A stretch of DNA of 64,000 bases. It comes from an uncultured Lachnospiraceae bacterium (GTDB lineage Bacteria > Bacillota > Clostridia > Lachnospirales > Lachnospiraceae). The stretch is from the NCBI GenBank assembly GCA_910589265.1, contig CAJUTQ010000026.1, forward strand, positions 4,164-68,163. The letters are read 5' to 3'. How positions within the stretch are numbered: position 1 is the stretch's first letter; each line of letters opens with the position of its first letter. Both the position numbers and the translations under genes were made by a program. The notes under the pieces are model-generated. The model was not told the DNA's origin. It saw only the letters and a list, made by a program, of their open reading frames with translations, and searched no databases. Of this stretch, positions 35,256 through 43,455 are shown in pieces.

Positions 35256-36962
35256 TTATGGGCAAAATTTTTTCAGTACATCCATGACTATTTTTGGATC
35301 CTTATAATGGGAGGTAACAGGACAAATTCCCATATCCATATTTAGAAGATGATAAACGGCCATTCTCCCAGAGCGAACAGAATATTCTTCCATACATGGC
35401 ACATCTTCTGGAATATTTGTAAAGGGACCAATGAAGGCAAGACGCTGGGATTGCTCTGGAATGATGTTTGGACGATCAGAGGAATGTCCTGGCTGAAGGG
35501 AGGAATGGGCATAGGGTATATAATAAGGAACGGTCTCTATAACACTCCCCATAATGGCTGTTTCTTCTTTTTCCAAATGAAGATGGTGGAGCAACTCTTT
35601 CATAATTTCTTCTCCGCTACATTCTTTCATAGGCTTTTGTACATAGTCACCTAAGCGATCGATGTATTGCCCATAGCCCCAGAAAATGGTTTTTTCCTTG
35701 TCTTGTTCCTTATGGGAATAGGGGGTAGCAAGGATGCTCATAAGCCAGTTGGAGTCTTTCAATATGATATAAGCTCCCTTTCCTGGGCCATTGCCACATT
35801 TTTTCTCAATAAGCTTTTGAAAATGCCGGCCTTTACATGAGATATGAAAGCTTATCTTATGGGTTTGTTCTCGATTATGAAAGAAAGGAGTTGGATTTCC
35901 AAGCCCTTGTTTTTTGTCAGCAATATTTTTCCAAAGTTCTTTTTTCATGGAGAAGGAAGAAGAGGCTTTCCCTTTCAAAGAACCAGTTCCAGAGTAGGCA
36001 GCTATGAAACCATTTTCTATAATACATAAGTCCTTTTCCTTTAAGGAAATAATATAGTCTTCCCTTTCAGGACATGTTACATGGATAGAAGAGGGGATGA
36101 GGGTATCTTTGTCAAAGTCTATGTCTGTCACTCCATAGGTAGGGTAAATGTTTACGTGGTGTTTTTCCAAGTAGGCCAAAAGGGGTTTGATGAATAGGAT
36201 GTAGGGGTCTACAGGTATAGGAATAGCCCCTTCTAAAGGATTTGTCTTACCCAATAAAGTCATCATGCGTAAAAGGGAGCGGCGGAATAAGGCAAGACTG
36301 CTCCACTTTTGGAATCCAAAGGAAGTCTGCCATACATACCAGAAGTCAGTGTCAAAAAAATGGGGAGTTTCCTTAAACCAATCTCGAATGGTTCTTTGTT
36401 GAAGTTTTGAGTCTTTGGATGCAAGGAGTTTTCCAAGAGCCTTTTTGTCTTGCAAAGAAAAATCTTTACGTAATTTATCAGTAACGTTGCCATTTCTGTC
36501 TATAAAGCAGGGCTTGGCCAAAGAATGGTTCTGATAGTTGCTTAACATTTCTTCAACAACACTTTTGTCTGGATAAGATAAAGAAGGAATATAAGAAAAG
36601 AGTTCCCAAAAGTTTTCAGAAGTCTCTTTAAAAAACATGTGTTTTCCTTTAAAAGGAAAAGGTTTCGTAGAGAGCTTATTCCCTTTTTCATCCATTATGC
36701 CCATTCCGCCTAATATATGAATATTTTCTCCTTTAAAATGACAGTCTCGAAGGAGATAAACAGCTCCTGACAGGCTGGCAAGTCCTCCTCCTACAAAATA
36801 AACTTGCATATCTTTATAATCCCGTTTGTTTACTTCCTCAATCATGGTTTGCTCATGATGTAAAAGCTGTTTTTCCCGCTGCTTTTTTACAGCAATTAAC
36901 GTTCCTGCTGCTGCTGTAGCTGTTATACCAGCGGCAATTATTTTTTTTAATTTTTTACCCAT
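35256..36962 (-). CDS. oleate hydratase family (MCRA) protein with N-terminal membrane anchor
   Basis: FAD-dependent fatty acid hydratase family, 568 residues. An N-terminal hydrophobic segment (IIAAGITATAAAGTLIAV) precedes the FAD-binding VYFVGGGLASLSGAVYLL. Further family regions are visible (FWELFSYIPSL, WYVWQTSFGFQKWSS, RTIRDWF, GPFTNIPEDVPCMEEYSVRSGR). The loop that in relatives reads GGS..GAG..GGR is shortened and altered here: after ILGGMGIMDEKGN it reads FKGKHM, without the GGR triplet. It may act on unsaturated fatty acids or be a divergent, possibly non-hydrating member. The start is at ATG 36962, 12 bases after GAGAAAGG. Confidence 0.85.
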   Translation of the reverse strand: MGKKLKKIIAAGITATAAAGTLIAVKKQREKQLLHHEQTMIEEVNKRDYKDMQVYFVGGGLASLSGAVYLLRDCHFKGENIHILGGMGIMDEKGNKLSTKPFPFKGKHMFFKETSENFWELFSYIPSLSYPDKSVVEEMLSNYQNHSLAKPCFIDRNGNVTDKLRKDFSLQDKKALGKLLASKDSKLQQRTIRDWFKETPHFFDTDFWYVWQTSFGFQKWSSLALFRRSLLRMMTLLGKTNPLEGAIPIPVDPYILFIKPLLAYLEKHHVNIYPTYGVTDIDFDKDTLIPSSIHVTCPEREDYIISLKEKDLCIIENGFIAAYSGTGSLKGKASSSFSMKKELWKNIADKKQGLGNPTPFFHNREQTHKISFHISCKGRHFQKLIEKKCGNGPGKGAYIILKDSNWLMSILATPYSHKEQDKEKTIFWGYGQYIDRLGDYVQKPMKECSGEEIMKELLHHLHLEKEETAIMGSVIETVPYYIPYAHSSLQPGHSSDRPNIIPEQSQRLAFIGPFTNIPEDVPCMEEYSVRSGRMAVYHLLNMDMGICPVTSHYKDPKIVMDVLKKFCP

Positions 36963-37167
36963 CATGTGTAACATCCTTTCTCAAAAATATCCTATAATAG
37001 ATAATACCACAGTTTTCCATCTTTTTCACATAATTATAAACAATACTTTAAAAATAAACGTAGAAATAATTTTAGCCAAATGTTATAATAAAATGCAAAA
37101 TAAAGAAAAATAATAAGAATAATAAATTGCGCCATATAATAGAAAGGTGTAAGAATGGAGGACAAAT

Positions 37168-37806
37168 ATGGATTTAAATGCTCTTAGAAATTTATCGTAT
37201 GGATTATATGTTGTCTCATCAATGGATGGGGGAAGACCTGTGGGCTGTATTGCCAACAGCGCAATGCAAATTATGGCTGAGCCGGCATCTATTGCAGTCA
37301 GTTTAAACCATGATAATTTTACAACGAAGTGTGTGGAGAAAACAGGAAAGTTTGCTATTTCCGTTTTATCAGAACAAGCTGCCCCTTCCTTAATTGCCAA
37401 ATTTGGTTTCCGTTCCAGCAAGAATACAGATAAGTTTCAGGAGGTGCCTTATGAAAAATATGATGGAATGCCTGTGTTAAAAGAGTGCTGCACTTATGTG
37501 ATCTGCCAGGTAACGGATAAGATGGAGACAGAAACACATACAGTATTTCTTGGAAGTGTTATAGACACCCAGTTTCTAAAAGAGGGAACACCGATGACAT
37601 ATGCTTATTATCATAATGTAGTAAAAGGGAAAAGTCCTAAGACAGCACCTACTTATATTCCTCCTTCAGAAAAGACAAAAGGTGCCTATATATGTACTGT
37701 ATGTGGTTATATATATGATGGAGAAGTACCTTTTGAGAATTTGCCAGAAGATTATGTTTGCCCCATATGTCTAAAGCCAAAGTCTGCATTTAAAAAGGAA
37801 GAATAG
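37168..37806 (+). CDS. flavin reductase-rubredoxin fusion (high molecular weight rubredoxin type)
   Basis: A 212-residue protein: an FMN-binding flavin reductase domain (1 to about 150) and a C-terminal rubredoxin domain with iron ligands in CTVCGYIYDG and CPICLKPKSAF. Such fusions pass electrons from NAD(P)H to diiron flavoproteins that detoxify oxygen or nitric oxide in anaerobes. No such partner is adjacent. The start follows GGAGG; a TATAAT at 37084-37089 could be the -10 box. proA follows by 14 bases. Confidence 0.92.
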   Translation: MDLNALRNLSYGLYVVSSMDGGRPVGCIANSAMQIMAEPASIAVSLNHDNFTTKCVEKTGKFAISVLSEQAAPSLIAKFGFRSSKNTDKFQEVPYEKYDGMPVLKECCTYVICQVTDKMETETHTVFLGSVIDTQFLKEGTPMTYAYYHNVVKGKSPKTAPTYIPPSEKTKGAYICTVCGYIYDGEVPFENLPEDYVCPICLKPKSAFKKEE

Positions 37807-37820
37807 GAGGAAGAAGGAGA

Positions 37821-39065
37821 ATGGATGGTCTAAATTGTATTGGGAAACGTGCAAAGGCCGCTGCCTACTCCATGAAGCTTTTGGGACAAACAGAGAAAAA
37901 CAAAGGTCTCCACAAGGCTGCTGAATGTTTAAGGGAAAGGGCCAGGGAGATTTTAGAGTCGAATTATTTGGATGTACAGGAGGCAGAAAGAAAAGGAATG
38001 AAAGCATCTCTTGTAGATCGCTTAAGACTAACAGATGAACGAATTCACTCAATGGCAGAAGGACTTATGCAAATAGAAGCTTTAGAGGATCCTACTGGTG
38101 ATATATTATATGGAAAAAAAAGGCCAAATGGTTTAATGATTGGAAAGAAAAGGGTTCCTTTAGGCGTGGTTGGAATTATTTATGAATCCAGACCTAATGT
38201 AACTGCAGATGCCTTTGGGCTTTGCTTTAAAACGGGAAATGCTGTCATTTTGCGGGGAGGAAGCGATGCTATACATTCTAATAAGAAAATAGTCCAGATT
38301 CTAAGGGAAGCTCTTAAGGAAGAAGGGCTGCCAGAGGACGCTATTCTGTTAATAGAAGATACTTCAAGGGATACAGCTACAAAATTTATGGGTATGAACG
38401 AGTATGTGGATGTGCTCATTCCAAGAGGAGGAGCAGGACTAATTCAGTCAGTGGTGCAAAACAGCACGATACCAGTCATTGAGACAGGGACAGGAAATTG
38501 CCATATATATATTGATGAGACAGCAGATTTAGATATGGCGGTAAAGATTGTAGTCAATGGAAAAACCCAGAGGCTTGGAGTATGCAATGCATGTGAATCC
38601 TTAGTAGTTCATCAAAAAATAGGAGAAGAAGCAGTCTATGCTATATGTAAGGCTCTCGAAGACAAAGGGGTTGAGATTCGGGGATGTGAAAGGACGAAGG
38701 ACATTTATCCAAGTAGCTCTCTGGCTTTGGAGGAAGACTATGGAACAGAGTATTTGGATGCCATTATTTCAGTGAAGATGGTAGATAGCATAGAAGAGGC
38801 AATCTTTCATATAAACAAATACAATACAGGACATTCAGAAGCCATTGTGACAAATAACTATGCCAATGCCAGAAAGTTTTTAGATGAAATAGATGCTGCT
38901 GCGGTCTATGTGAATGCATCTACCAGATTTACTGATGGGTATGAATTTGGTTTTGGGGCAGAAATGGGGATTAGTACACAGAAACTTCATGTTCGTGGCC
39001 CTATGGGATTGGAAGCCCTCACGACAATGAAATATGTTATTGAGGGAGATGGACAAATTCGATAA
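37821..39065 (+). CDS. proA: gamma-glutamyl phosphate reductase
   Basis: NADPH-dependent reduction of gamma-glutamyl phosphate to the semialdehyde in proline synthesis. It is a 414-residue aldehyde dehydrogenase-fold protein with SRPNVTADAFGLCFKTGNAV, ILRGGSDA, and the catalytic cysteine region QRLGVCNACESL. proB and proC are not in the window, so proline genes are dispersed or lie outside it. Confidence 0.95.
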   Translation: MDGLNCIGKRAKAAAYSMKLLGQTEKNKGLHKAAECLRERAREILESNYLDVQEAERKGMKASLVDRLRLTDERIHSMAEGLMQIEALEDPTGDILYGKKRPNGLMIGKKRVPLGVVGIIYESRPNVTADAFGLCFKTGNAVILRGGSDAIHSNKKIVQILREALKEEGLPEDAILLIEDTSRDTATKFMGMNEYVDVLIPRGGAGLIQSVVQNSTIPVIETGTGNCHIYIDETADLDMAVKIVVNGKTQRLGVCNACESLVVHQKIGEEAVYAICKALEDKGVEIRGCERTKDIYPSSSLALEEDYGTEYLDAIISVKMVDSIEEAIFHINKYNTGHSEAIVTNNYANARKFLDEIDAAAVYVNASTRFTDGYEFGFGAEMGISTQKLHVRGPMGLEALTTMKYVIEGDGQIR

Positions 39066-39075
39066 GATGAAGAAG

Positions 39076-39095
39076 AAAAAGGGGCGTTAAGCCCC
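39076..39095 (-). terminator. intrinsic terminator of the pyrBI operon
   Basis: On the minus strand GGGGC (39095-39091), TTAAC loop, GCCCC (39085-39081), then TTTTT (39080-39076). It lies just after the pyrI stop and also separates convergent proA. Confidence 0.85.
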
Positions 39096-39104
39096 TAGGT
39101 CCAT

Positions 39105-39542
39105 TTAAGATGATTTTATGTAATTATAATGTTCTTCACAGTACTTGCACCGATACACTTCTTTTTCTGCATCGGTCAAGAGAAAAACATGCTCTAATTC
39201 TTGTTCAACAGATGTGATGCACCTAGGATTTTTGCACTTTATAATATTCACAATTTCGTTAGGCAGCTTCAGTTTTTTCTTTGATACAATCGATCCATTT
39301 TGGATGACATTGACCGTAATATTATGGTCAATAAAACCTAGCACTTCTAAATCAAGCATGTCTGTTCTACATTCAATTTTTAAAATATCTTTCTTTTTCA
39401 TTTTTTCACTACGGACATTTTTAATGATGGCTACAGGATAGTCCAACTTATCCAAACCTAAATAATGATATATTTCCATGCTTTTTCCAGCCTTCATATG
39501 ATCTAAGACAAATCCTTCTTCAATCTTTCCTACATTTAACAT
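39105..39542 (-). CDS. pyrI: aspartate carbamoyltransferase regulatory subunit
   Basis: Binds nucleotide effectors and bridges PyrB trimers. It is 145 residues: an N-terminal allosteric domain and a C-terminal zinc domain with the four ligands in CKNPRC and CKYC (near residues 110-136). It follows pyrB on the same strand after about 104 bases. Its presence suggests feedback-regulated pyrimidine synthesis of the E. coli type. Confidence 0.93.
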   Translation of the reverse strand: MLNVGKIEEGFVLDHMKAGKSMEIYHYLGLDKLDYPVAIIKNVRSEKMKKKDILKIECRTDMLDLEVLGFIDHNITVNVIQNGSIVSKKKLKLPNEIVNIIKCKNPRCITSVEQELEHVFLLTDAEKEVYRCKYCEEHYNYIKSS

Positions 39543-39646
39543 CTATCTTACCTCTTATCTGCACAGACAGATATTCCTTTCTTTTATTTCTTTTTCGGAC
39601 AACGAACCAAGGGGACGGCCAAAAAGTATGTATTTCTATATTAAAA

Positions 39647-40564
39647 TTAAAGGCTGATTTCCAATAATGTTAGAATTAATGCCATGCGGACATAGAGCCC
39701 ATATTGTACTTGTTGAAAATAGACAGCCCTTGGATCACTGTCAACTTCTACAGATATTTCATTTACCCGGGGAAGAGGGTGGAGTATAAGCATGTCCTCT
39801 TTTGCCAACTCCATTTTTTCTTTATTTAAAATATAAAAATCTTTTAATCGGACATAATCTTCTTCATTAAAAAAACGTTCTCTTTGAACCCGGGTCATAT
39901 AGAGAAGATCCAATTGGGGAAGGACATCTTCCAGACGAATAACTTCTTGAAAAGGAATGTTATTTTTTGTAAGTATGTCCTCTTGTATGTAACTAGGAAT
40001 ACGAAGTTCTTTTGGGGAAATGAAAACAAAGCGAATATCTTTGTATCGTAGAAGGGCATTGATGAGAGAATGTACTGTCCGGCCAAATTTTAAGTCACCG
40101 CAAAGACCGATAGTCAGATTTGTGAGACGTCCTTTTAAGGAACGAATAGTAAGTAAATCTGTCAATGTCTGAGTAGGATGTTGATGTCCCCCGTCTCCTG
40201 CGTTAATGACAGGAATGGAAGATTTGGAAGCCGCAACCATAGGGGCTCCTTCTTTGGAATGGCGCATTGCGCAAATATCAGCATAGGCAGAAATCATTCG
40301 GATTGTGTCAGAAACACTTTCTCCTTTTGCAGCAGAGGAGCTGTCAGCAGAAGCAAAACCTAAAACATTCCCTCCAAGGCGAAGCATGGCAGATTCAAAG
40401 CTTAATCGAGTGCGGGTGCTTGGCTCGTAAAAACAAGTAGCTAATATTTTGCCATCACAGGCATGGGCATATTTTGCTGGTGCAAGCTTAATATCTTCTG
40501 CCAGATCCAGAAGTTGGTAGAGTTCTTCCACTGAAAAATCCAATGGACTCATAAGATGTCGCAT
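39647..40564 (-). CDS. pyrB: aspartate carbamoyltransferase catalytic subunit
   Basis: Forms N-carbamoylaspartate, the first committed pyrimidine step. It is 305 residues with the carbamoyl-phosphate site STRTRLSFESAM, INAGDGGHQHPTQTLTD, and LPRVNEIS near the end. The start follows AGAAAGGAAGGG. It is preceded by a leader of about 260 bases with its own promoter, a candidate leader peptide frame and a terminator hairpin, suggesting attenuation. Confidence 0.95.
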   Translation of the reverse strand: MRHLMSPLDFSVEELYQLLDLAEDIKLAPAKYAHACDGKILATCFYEPSTRTRLSFESAMLRLGGNVLGFASADSSSAAKGESVSDTIRMISAYADICAMRHSKEGAPMVAASKSSIPVINAGDGGHQHPTQTLTDLLTIRSLKGRLTNLTIGLCGDLKFGRTVHSLINALLRYKDIRFVFISPKELRIPSYIQEDILTKNNIPFQEVIRLEDVLPQLDLLYMTRVQRERFFNEEDYVRLKDFYILNKEKMELAKEDMLILHPLPRVNEISVEVDSDPRAVYFQQVQYGLYVRMALILTLLEISL

Positions 40565-40621
40565 AGATAAGATCCCTTCCTTTCTTATGAAAATACTATA
40601 AAATCAAAAATACACATTGAG

Positions 40622-40656
40622 AAAAATCGAAGAAACAGATTTGTCTCTTCGATTTT
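40622..40656 (-). terminator. attenuator-like terminator in the pyrB leader
   Basis: A perfect 11-base-pair stem: on the minus strand AAAATCGAAGA (40656-40646) pairs with TCTTCGATTTT (40633-40623), with a 12-base loop and five T ending at 40622. It lies about 60 bases upstream of the pyrB start and downstream of its promoter, so read-through must be needed for pyrBI expression. Confidence 0.8.
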
Positions 40657-40660
40657 ATCT

Positions 40661-40771
40661 TTAGTTTAATAAAGAAATAATTCTGAAATTTCCTATTAAA
40701 CAAGAATCCTCCAAGGGAGGCACACTATACGCAAAAAGGAAATTTACTATTCCATCTGCGCTTTGGCACAT
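40661..40771 (-). CDS. possible 36-residue pyrB leader peptide
   Basis: ATG 40771-40769 opens 36 codons ending at TAA 40663-40661, only 4 bases before the attenuator stem. The peptide starts MCQSADGIVNFLF and contains YSVPPLEDSC. The message has U-rich stretches (TTTCCTTTTT, TTATTTCTTTATT). No Shine-Dalgarno sequence is visible upstream. The layout resembles the E. coli pyrL-attenuator arrangement; coding is unproven. Confidence 0.4.
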   Translation of the reverse strand: MCQSADGIVNFLFAYSVPPLEDSCLIGNFRIISLLN

Positions 40772-40829
40772 TTTTATAGGTAATAAACAAAGGTCAAACC
40801 CGTTAGTTTATTCTAGGATTTGCAATTTC

Positions 40830-40858
40830 ATTCTAGCATATTTATTTATAGTTTTCAA
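40830..40858 (-). promoter_or_regulatory. promoter of the pyrBI operon
   Basis: On the minus strand TTGAAA (40858-40853) and TAGAAT (40835-40830) are 17 bases apart. Transcription from about 40823 gives a leader of roughly 260 bases before pyrB. Confidence 0.72.
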
Positions 40859-40940
40859 TAAGATTTATTTTATCCTAAAGGAAAGGATAACAAAGAGTTA
40901 CTGTTCACACCATGGCCAGTACGGTTATGGGGCATATGCG

Positions 40941-40971
40941 GTTACGTTCACACGGCGCCTGTGAACGTAAC
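40941..40971. repeat. perfect 12-base palindromic hairpin in intergenic region
   Basis: GTTACGTTCACA (40941-40952) and its exact complement TGTGAACGTAAC (40960-40971) flank a 7-base GC-rich loop. A related sequence, GTTACTGTTCACACC, lies at 40897-40911. No T-run follows on either strand, so it is probably not a terminator; it looks like a REP-type or operator palindrome. The rest of 40872-40985 shows nothing else recognisable. Confidence 0.65.
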
Positions 40972-40985
40972 AACAAAAAACTTCT

Positions 40986-41013
40986 AAAAACATCAGCTTC
41001 CTTTGATGTTTTT
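40986..41013 (-). terminator. bidirectional terminator after the CmpB-like gene
   Basis: AAAAACATCA (40986-40995) and TGATGTTTTT (41004-41013) form a 10-base-pair stem with an 8-base loop, with T-rich 3' arms on both strands. It lies about 80 bases after the minus-strand gene ending at 41096. Confidence 0.75.
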
Positions 41014-41095
41014 ATTCTAACATATATGTCTCGGTTTATGCTGGCACAGTTCAATTAGATGGACTAGGGAGTGCTCTCCTTATTTGGACAGGCAT

Positions 41096-41506
41096 TCACA
41101 AGGAAGTAGGTTTTCTGGAAAGTATTTTCTCATAGAACAGTCCTGTCAAAAACCAAAAAGGAGCATAGTCTAACCGGATGAGTCCTTTATAGTGAAAGCG
41201 GGATTTGCTGTAATCCCATGGACAAAGCTCATGTCTTTTTAAAAAAGATCCTGTCAAATATTCTGTAAAAAAAATACAGATCATATAGAAAGATCCTCGA
41301 ATCCATATACTTTTGTCCTTGATAATTAGGCTTAAAGGTTGAATCAAAGAGGCTAAACCATAAATAGGGAACATCCAAACGCTGGTGTTCCCTATTAGTT
41401 TTAATTCCCTTTTTCGAAAAGAGTCAAAAGAGGTAAACAAAATTTCAAGACACCAACCAAAGGTGCCGCATTTTAAAAAGTTGAGAATCATTTTTTTCAT
41501 AACCAT
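41096..41506 (-). CDS. small membrane protein, CmpB-like (putative ABC transporter type IV family)
   Basis: A 136-residue protein with about four membrane helices and the segment EYLTGSFLKRHELCPWDYS, typical of the CmpB-like family (E-x2-TG ... W-DYS). Function is unknown; the family is often annotated as ABC transporter permease without an ATPase nearby, as here. It is divergent from folC, with only 88 bases between their starts, and has no clear ribosome binding site (weak GGTT upstream of ATG options). Confidence 0.72.
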   Translation of the reverse strand: MVMKKMILNFLKCGTFGWCLEILFTSFDSFRKRELKLIGNTSVWMFPIYGLASLIQPLSLIIKDKSIWIRGSFYMICIFFTEYLTGSFLKRHELCPWDYSKSRFHYKGLIRLDYAPFWFLTGLFYEKILSRKPTSL

Positions 41507-41543
41507 AGTTTTTCCAAATAAAAATGAAATATACAGGAATTTG

Positions 41544-41552
41544 TGCTATACT
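41544..41552 (+). promoter_or_regulatory. extended -10 promoter of the folate operon
   Basis: TGC-TATACT (41544-41552) is an extended -10 element 43 bases before the folC start. The -35 position (about 41524-41529, ATGAAA) is weak, as is common for extended -10 promoters. Confidence 0.5.
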
Positions 41553-41594
41553 GTCAAAGGCAGAGAAAATTACAGAAAGGTATGGAACTGGGAT

Positions 41595-42899
41595 ATGACA
41601 TATGAGGAGACTATAAATTATATAGAAGAAAAAAAGAGTCTGGGCAGTGTGTTTGGCCTCAAGACAATAAGGGAGCTCTTAAGACGTCTTGGAAATCCCC
41701 AAAAATCCCTGTCCTTTGTCCATATTGCTGGAACAAATGGAAAGGGTTCCGTATTGGCTATGATTTCCACAGTTTTAAAAGAAGGGGGCTATTGCACAGG
41801 TAGGTATTTTTCTCCTTCTGTATTTAGAGAGCTGGAAACAATTCAAGTTGGAAATCGTCCTATTTCTAAAAAATGTTTTGCACAGCATATGACAGAGATA
41901 CGGGCAAAGGCAGAAGAAATGGTATTGGAAGGATTTTCTCACCCAACGGTTTTTGAGATGGAGATAGGGGTGGCTTTTTGCTATTTTGTAGACAAAAACT
42001 GTGATATTGTTTTATTAGAAACAGGATTGGGAGGAAAAATGGATGCAACTAATGTTATAGAATCTCCTATATTGGCTATTTTTACTTCTATAAGTATGGA
42101 TCACATGAATATTCTCGGAGATAGGTTGGAACAGATTAGTAAAGAAAAGGCAGGTATTTTGAAAAAGGGCTGTCTGGCCCTTACAATAAGACAACGAGAA
42201 GAAGTGATGCATGTCTTAAAAAAAGAAGCAGATAATTTGGGCTGCCCTCTTGCGATAGCTGATGTAATAGACGCAAAAAGAATAGAAACAACCTTAGAAA
42301 GACAAGTTTTTTCTTACAAAGGGGAGGGAACCTTTGAAATAAGTTTGGCAGGGACATACCAATTGGAAAACGCAGTATTAGCCATTGAAGCGCTGAGACT
42401 TCTTGAAAGGGCAGGCTTTCCAGTAAGTCAAAGGAAAATACAAAAAGGGCTTTCTAAAACAAAATGGCAGGGGAGATTTTCTGTACTCTCAACGTCTCCT
42501 CTTTTTATTATAGATGGAGCCCATAATTTCAATGGGGCAAAAAAGTTGGCAGAGTCTATTGAATTTTATTTTACAAATAAAAAAATAATTTATATAATGG
42601 GAATATTAAAAGACAAAGACGATGATGGCATTATCCGTATGACAGAAGAGCTGGCCAGTGACATTATTACAGTATCCACACCAGAGAGAAACCGAACAAT
42701 AGAGGCATTAGAGCTGGCATGCCGTGTGAGAAAGTATCATCAAAGGGTTAGCGCAGCAGATAGTCTGGAGGAGGCAGTGGAAATGGCATACTTGTTAGCA
42801 GATAAACAGTCGGTAATTATTGCTTTTGGTTCTTTGTCCTTTCTAGGAAAAATCAAAGAAATTGTAAAAAAGAAAAGGAGCGTTCCAAATGGTAAATAG
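41595..42899 (+). CDS. folC: folylpolyglutamate synthase/dihydrofolate synthase
   Basis: Adds glutamate to dihydropteroate and to folates. It is 434 residues of the Mur-ligase fold: ATP loop HIAGTNGKGS, GLGGKMDATNVI, TSISMDHMNILG, and IDGAHNFNGA. AGAAAGG at 41574-41580 lies 14 bases before ATG 41595; the frame is open further upstream to 41385 but that part overlaps the divergent gene and has no family match. First gene of a five-gene folate operon; the 3' end overlaps folE by 11 bases. Confidence 0.93.
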   Translation: MTYEETINYIEEKKSLGSVFGLKTIRELLRRLGNPQKSLSFVHIAGTNGKGSVLAMISTVLKEGGYCTGRYFSPSVFRELETIQVGNRPISKKCFAQHMTEIRAKAEEMVLEGFSHPTVFEMEIGVAFCYFVDKNCDIVLLETGLGGKMDATNVIESPILAIFTSISMDHMNILGDRLEQISKEKAGILKKGCLALTIRQREEVMHVLKKEADNLGCPLAIADVIDAKRIETTLERQVFSYKGEGTFEISLAGTYQLENAVLAIEALRLLERAGFPVSQRKIQKGLSKTKWQGRFSVLSTSPLFIIDGAHNFNGAKKLAESIEFYFTNKKIIYIMGILKDKDDDGIIRMTEELASDIITVSTPERNRTIEALELACRVRKYHQRVSAADSLEEAVEMAYLLADKQSVIIAFGSLSFLGKIKEIVKKKRSVPNGK

Positions 42900-43455
42900 G
42901 CAAAAGGTAGAAGAAGGGGTGAGGCTTCTTTTGGAAGGACTTGGAGAAAACCTAAAAAGAGAAGGGCTTTTGGAAACGCCGTCAAGAATAGCCAGAATGT
43001 ACGAGGAGATTTTTGGGGGAACAGAGGAAGACCCAAAAGATCATCTGAAAAAGACCTTTCATCTTCCCAATAATGAATTGATTGTAGAGAAAGATATTTT
43101 TTTTCATTCAATGTGCGAGCATCATATGATGCCCTTTTTCGGAAAGGCCCATGTAGCCTATATACCTGACGGCAAAGCAGTAGGACTTAGTAAGCTGGCT
43201 AGAACAGTAGATACCTATGCGAAAAGGCTTCAAGTCCAAGAGAGGATGACAGCCCAAATTGCAGATGCCCTCATGGAGCATTTGCAGCCAAAGGGAGCGG
43301 CTGTTTTCATTGAGGCAGAGCATATGTGTATGACAATGCGGGGAATTAAAAAGCCAGGAAGCAAAACGGTAACCTTTGTGACAAGAGGTGAGTTTGTAGA
43401 TAACGATATATTACAAAGAAGATTTTTTTTAATGGTGAGAAGGAATGAAGGGTGA
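42889..43455 (+). CDS. folE: GTP cyclohydrolase I
   Basis: Converts GTP to 7,8-dihydroneopterin triphosphate. It has 188 residues, with zinc ligands in SMCEHHMMPF and EAEHMCMTMRG and the active-site region YIPDGKAVGLSKLAR. Start ATG 42889 lies within the folC end (overlap 11 bases), and its own stop overlaps the next start as GTGA, so the three products are probably translated together. Confidence 0.95.
   Translation: MVNRQKVEEGVRLLLEGLGENLKREGLLETPSRIARMYEEIFGGTEEDPKDHLKKTFHLPNNELIVEKDIFFHSMCEHHMMPFFGKAHVAYIPDGKAVGLSKLARTVDTYAKRLQVQERMTAQIADALMEHLQPKGAAVFIEAEHMCMTMRGIKKPGSKTVTFVTRGEFVDNDILQRRFFLMVRRNEG

Noticed and set aside
41385..41594. N-terminal extension of folC by 70 residues
   Set aside because: It overlaps the divergent CmpB-like gene and the folC promoter; no similarity to the family before MTYEETI.
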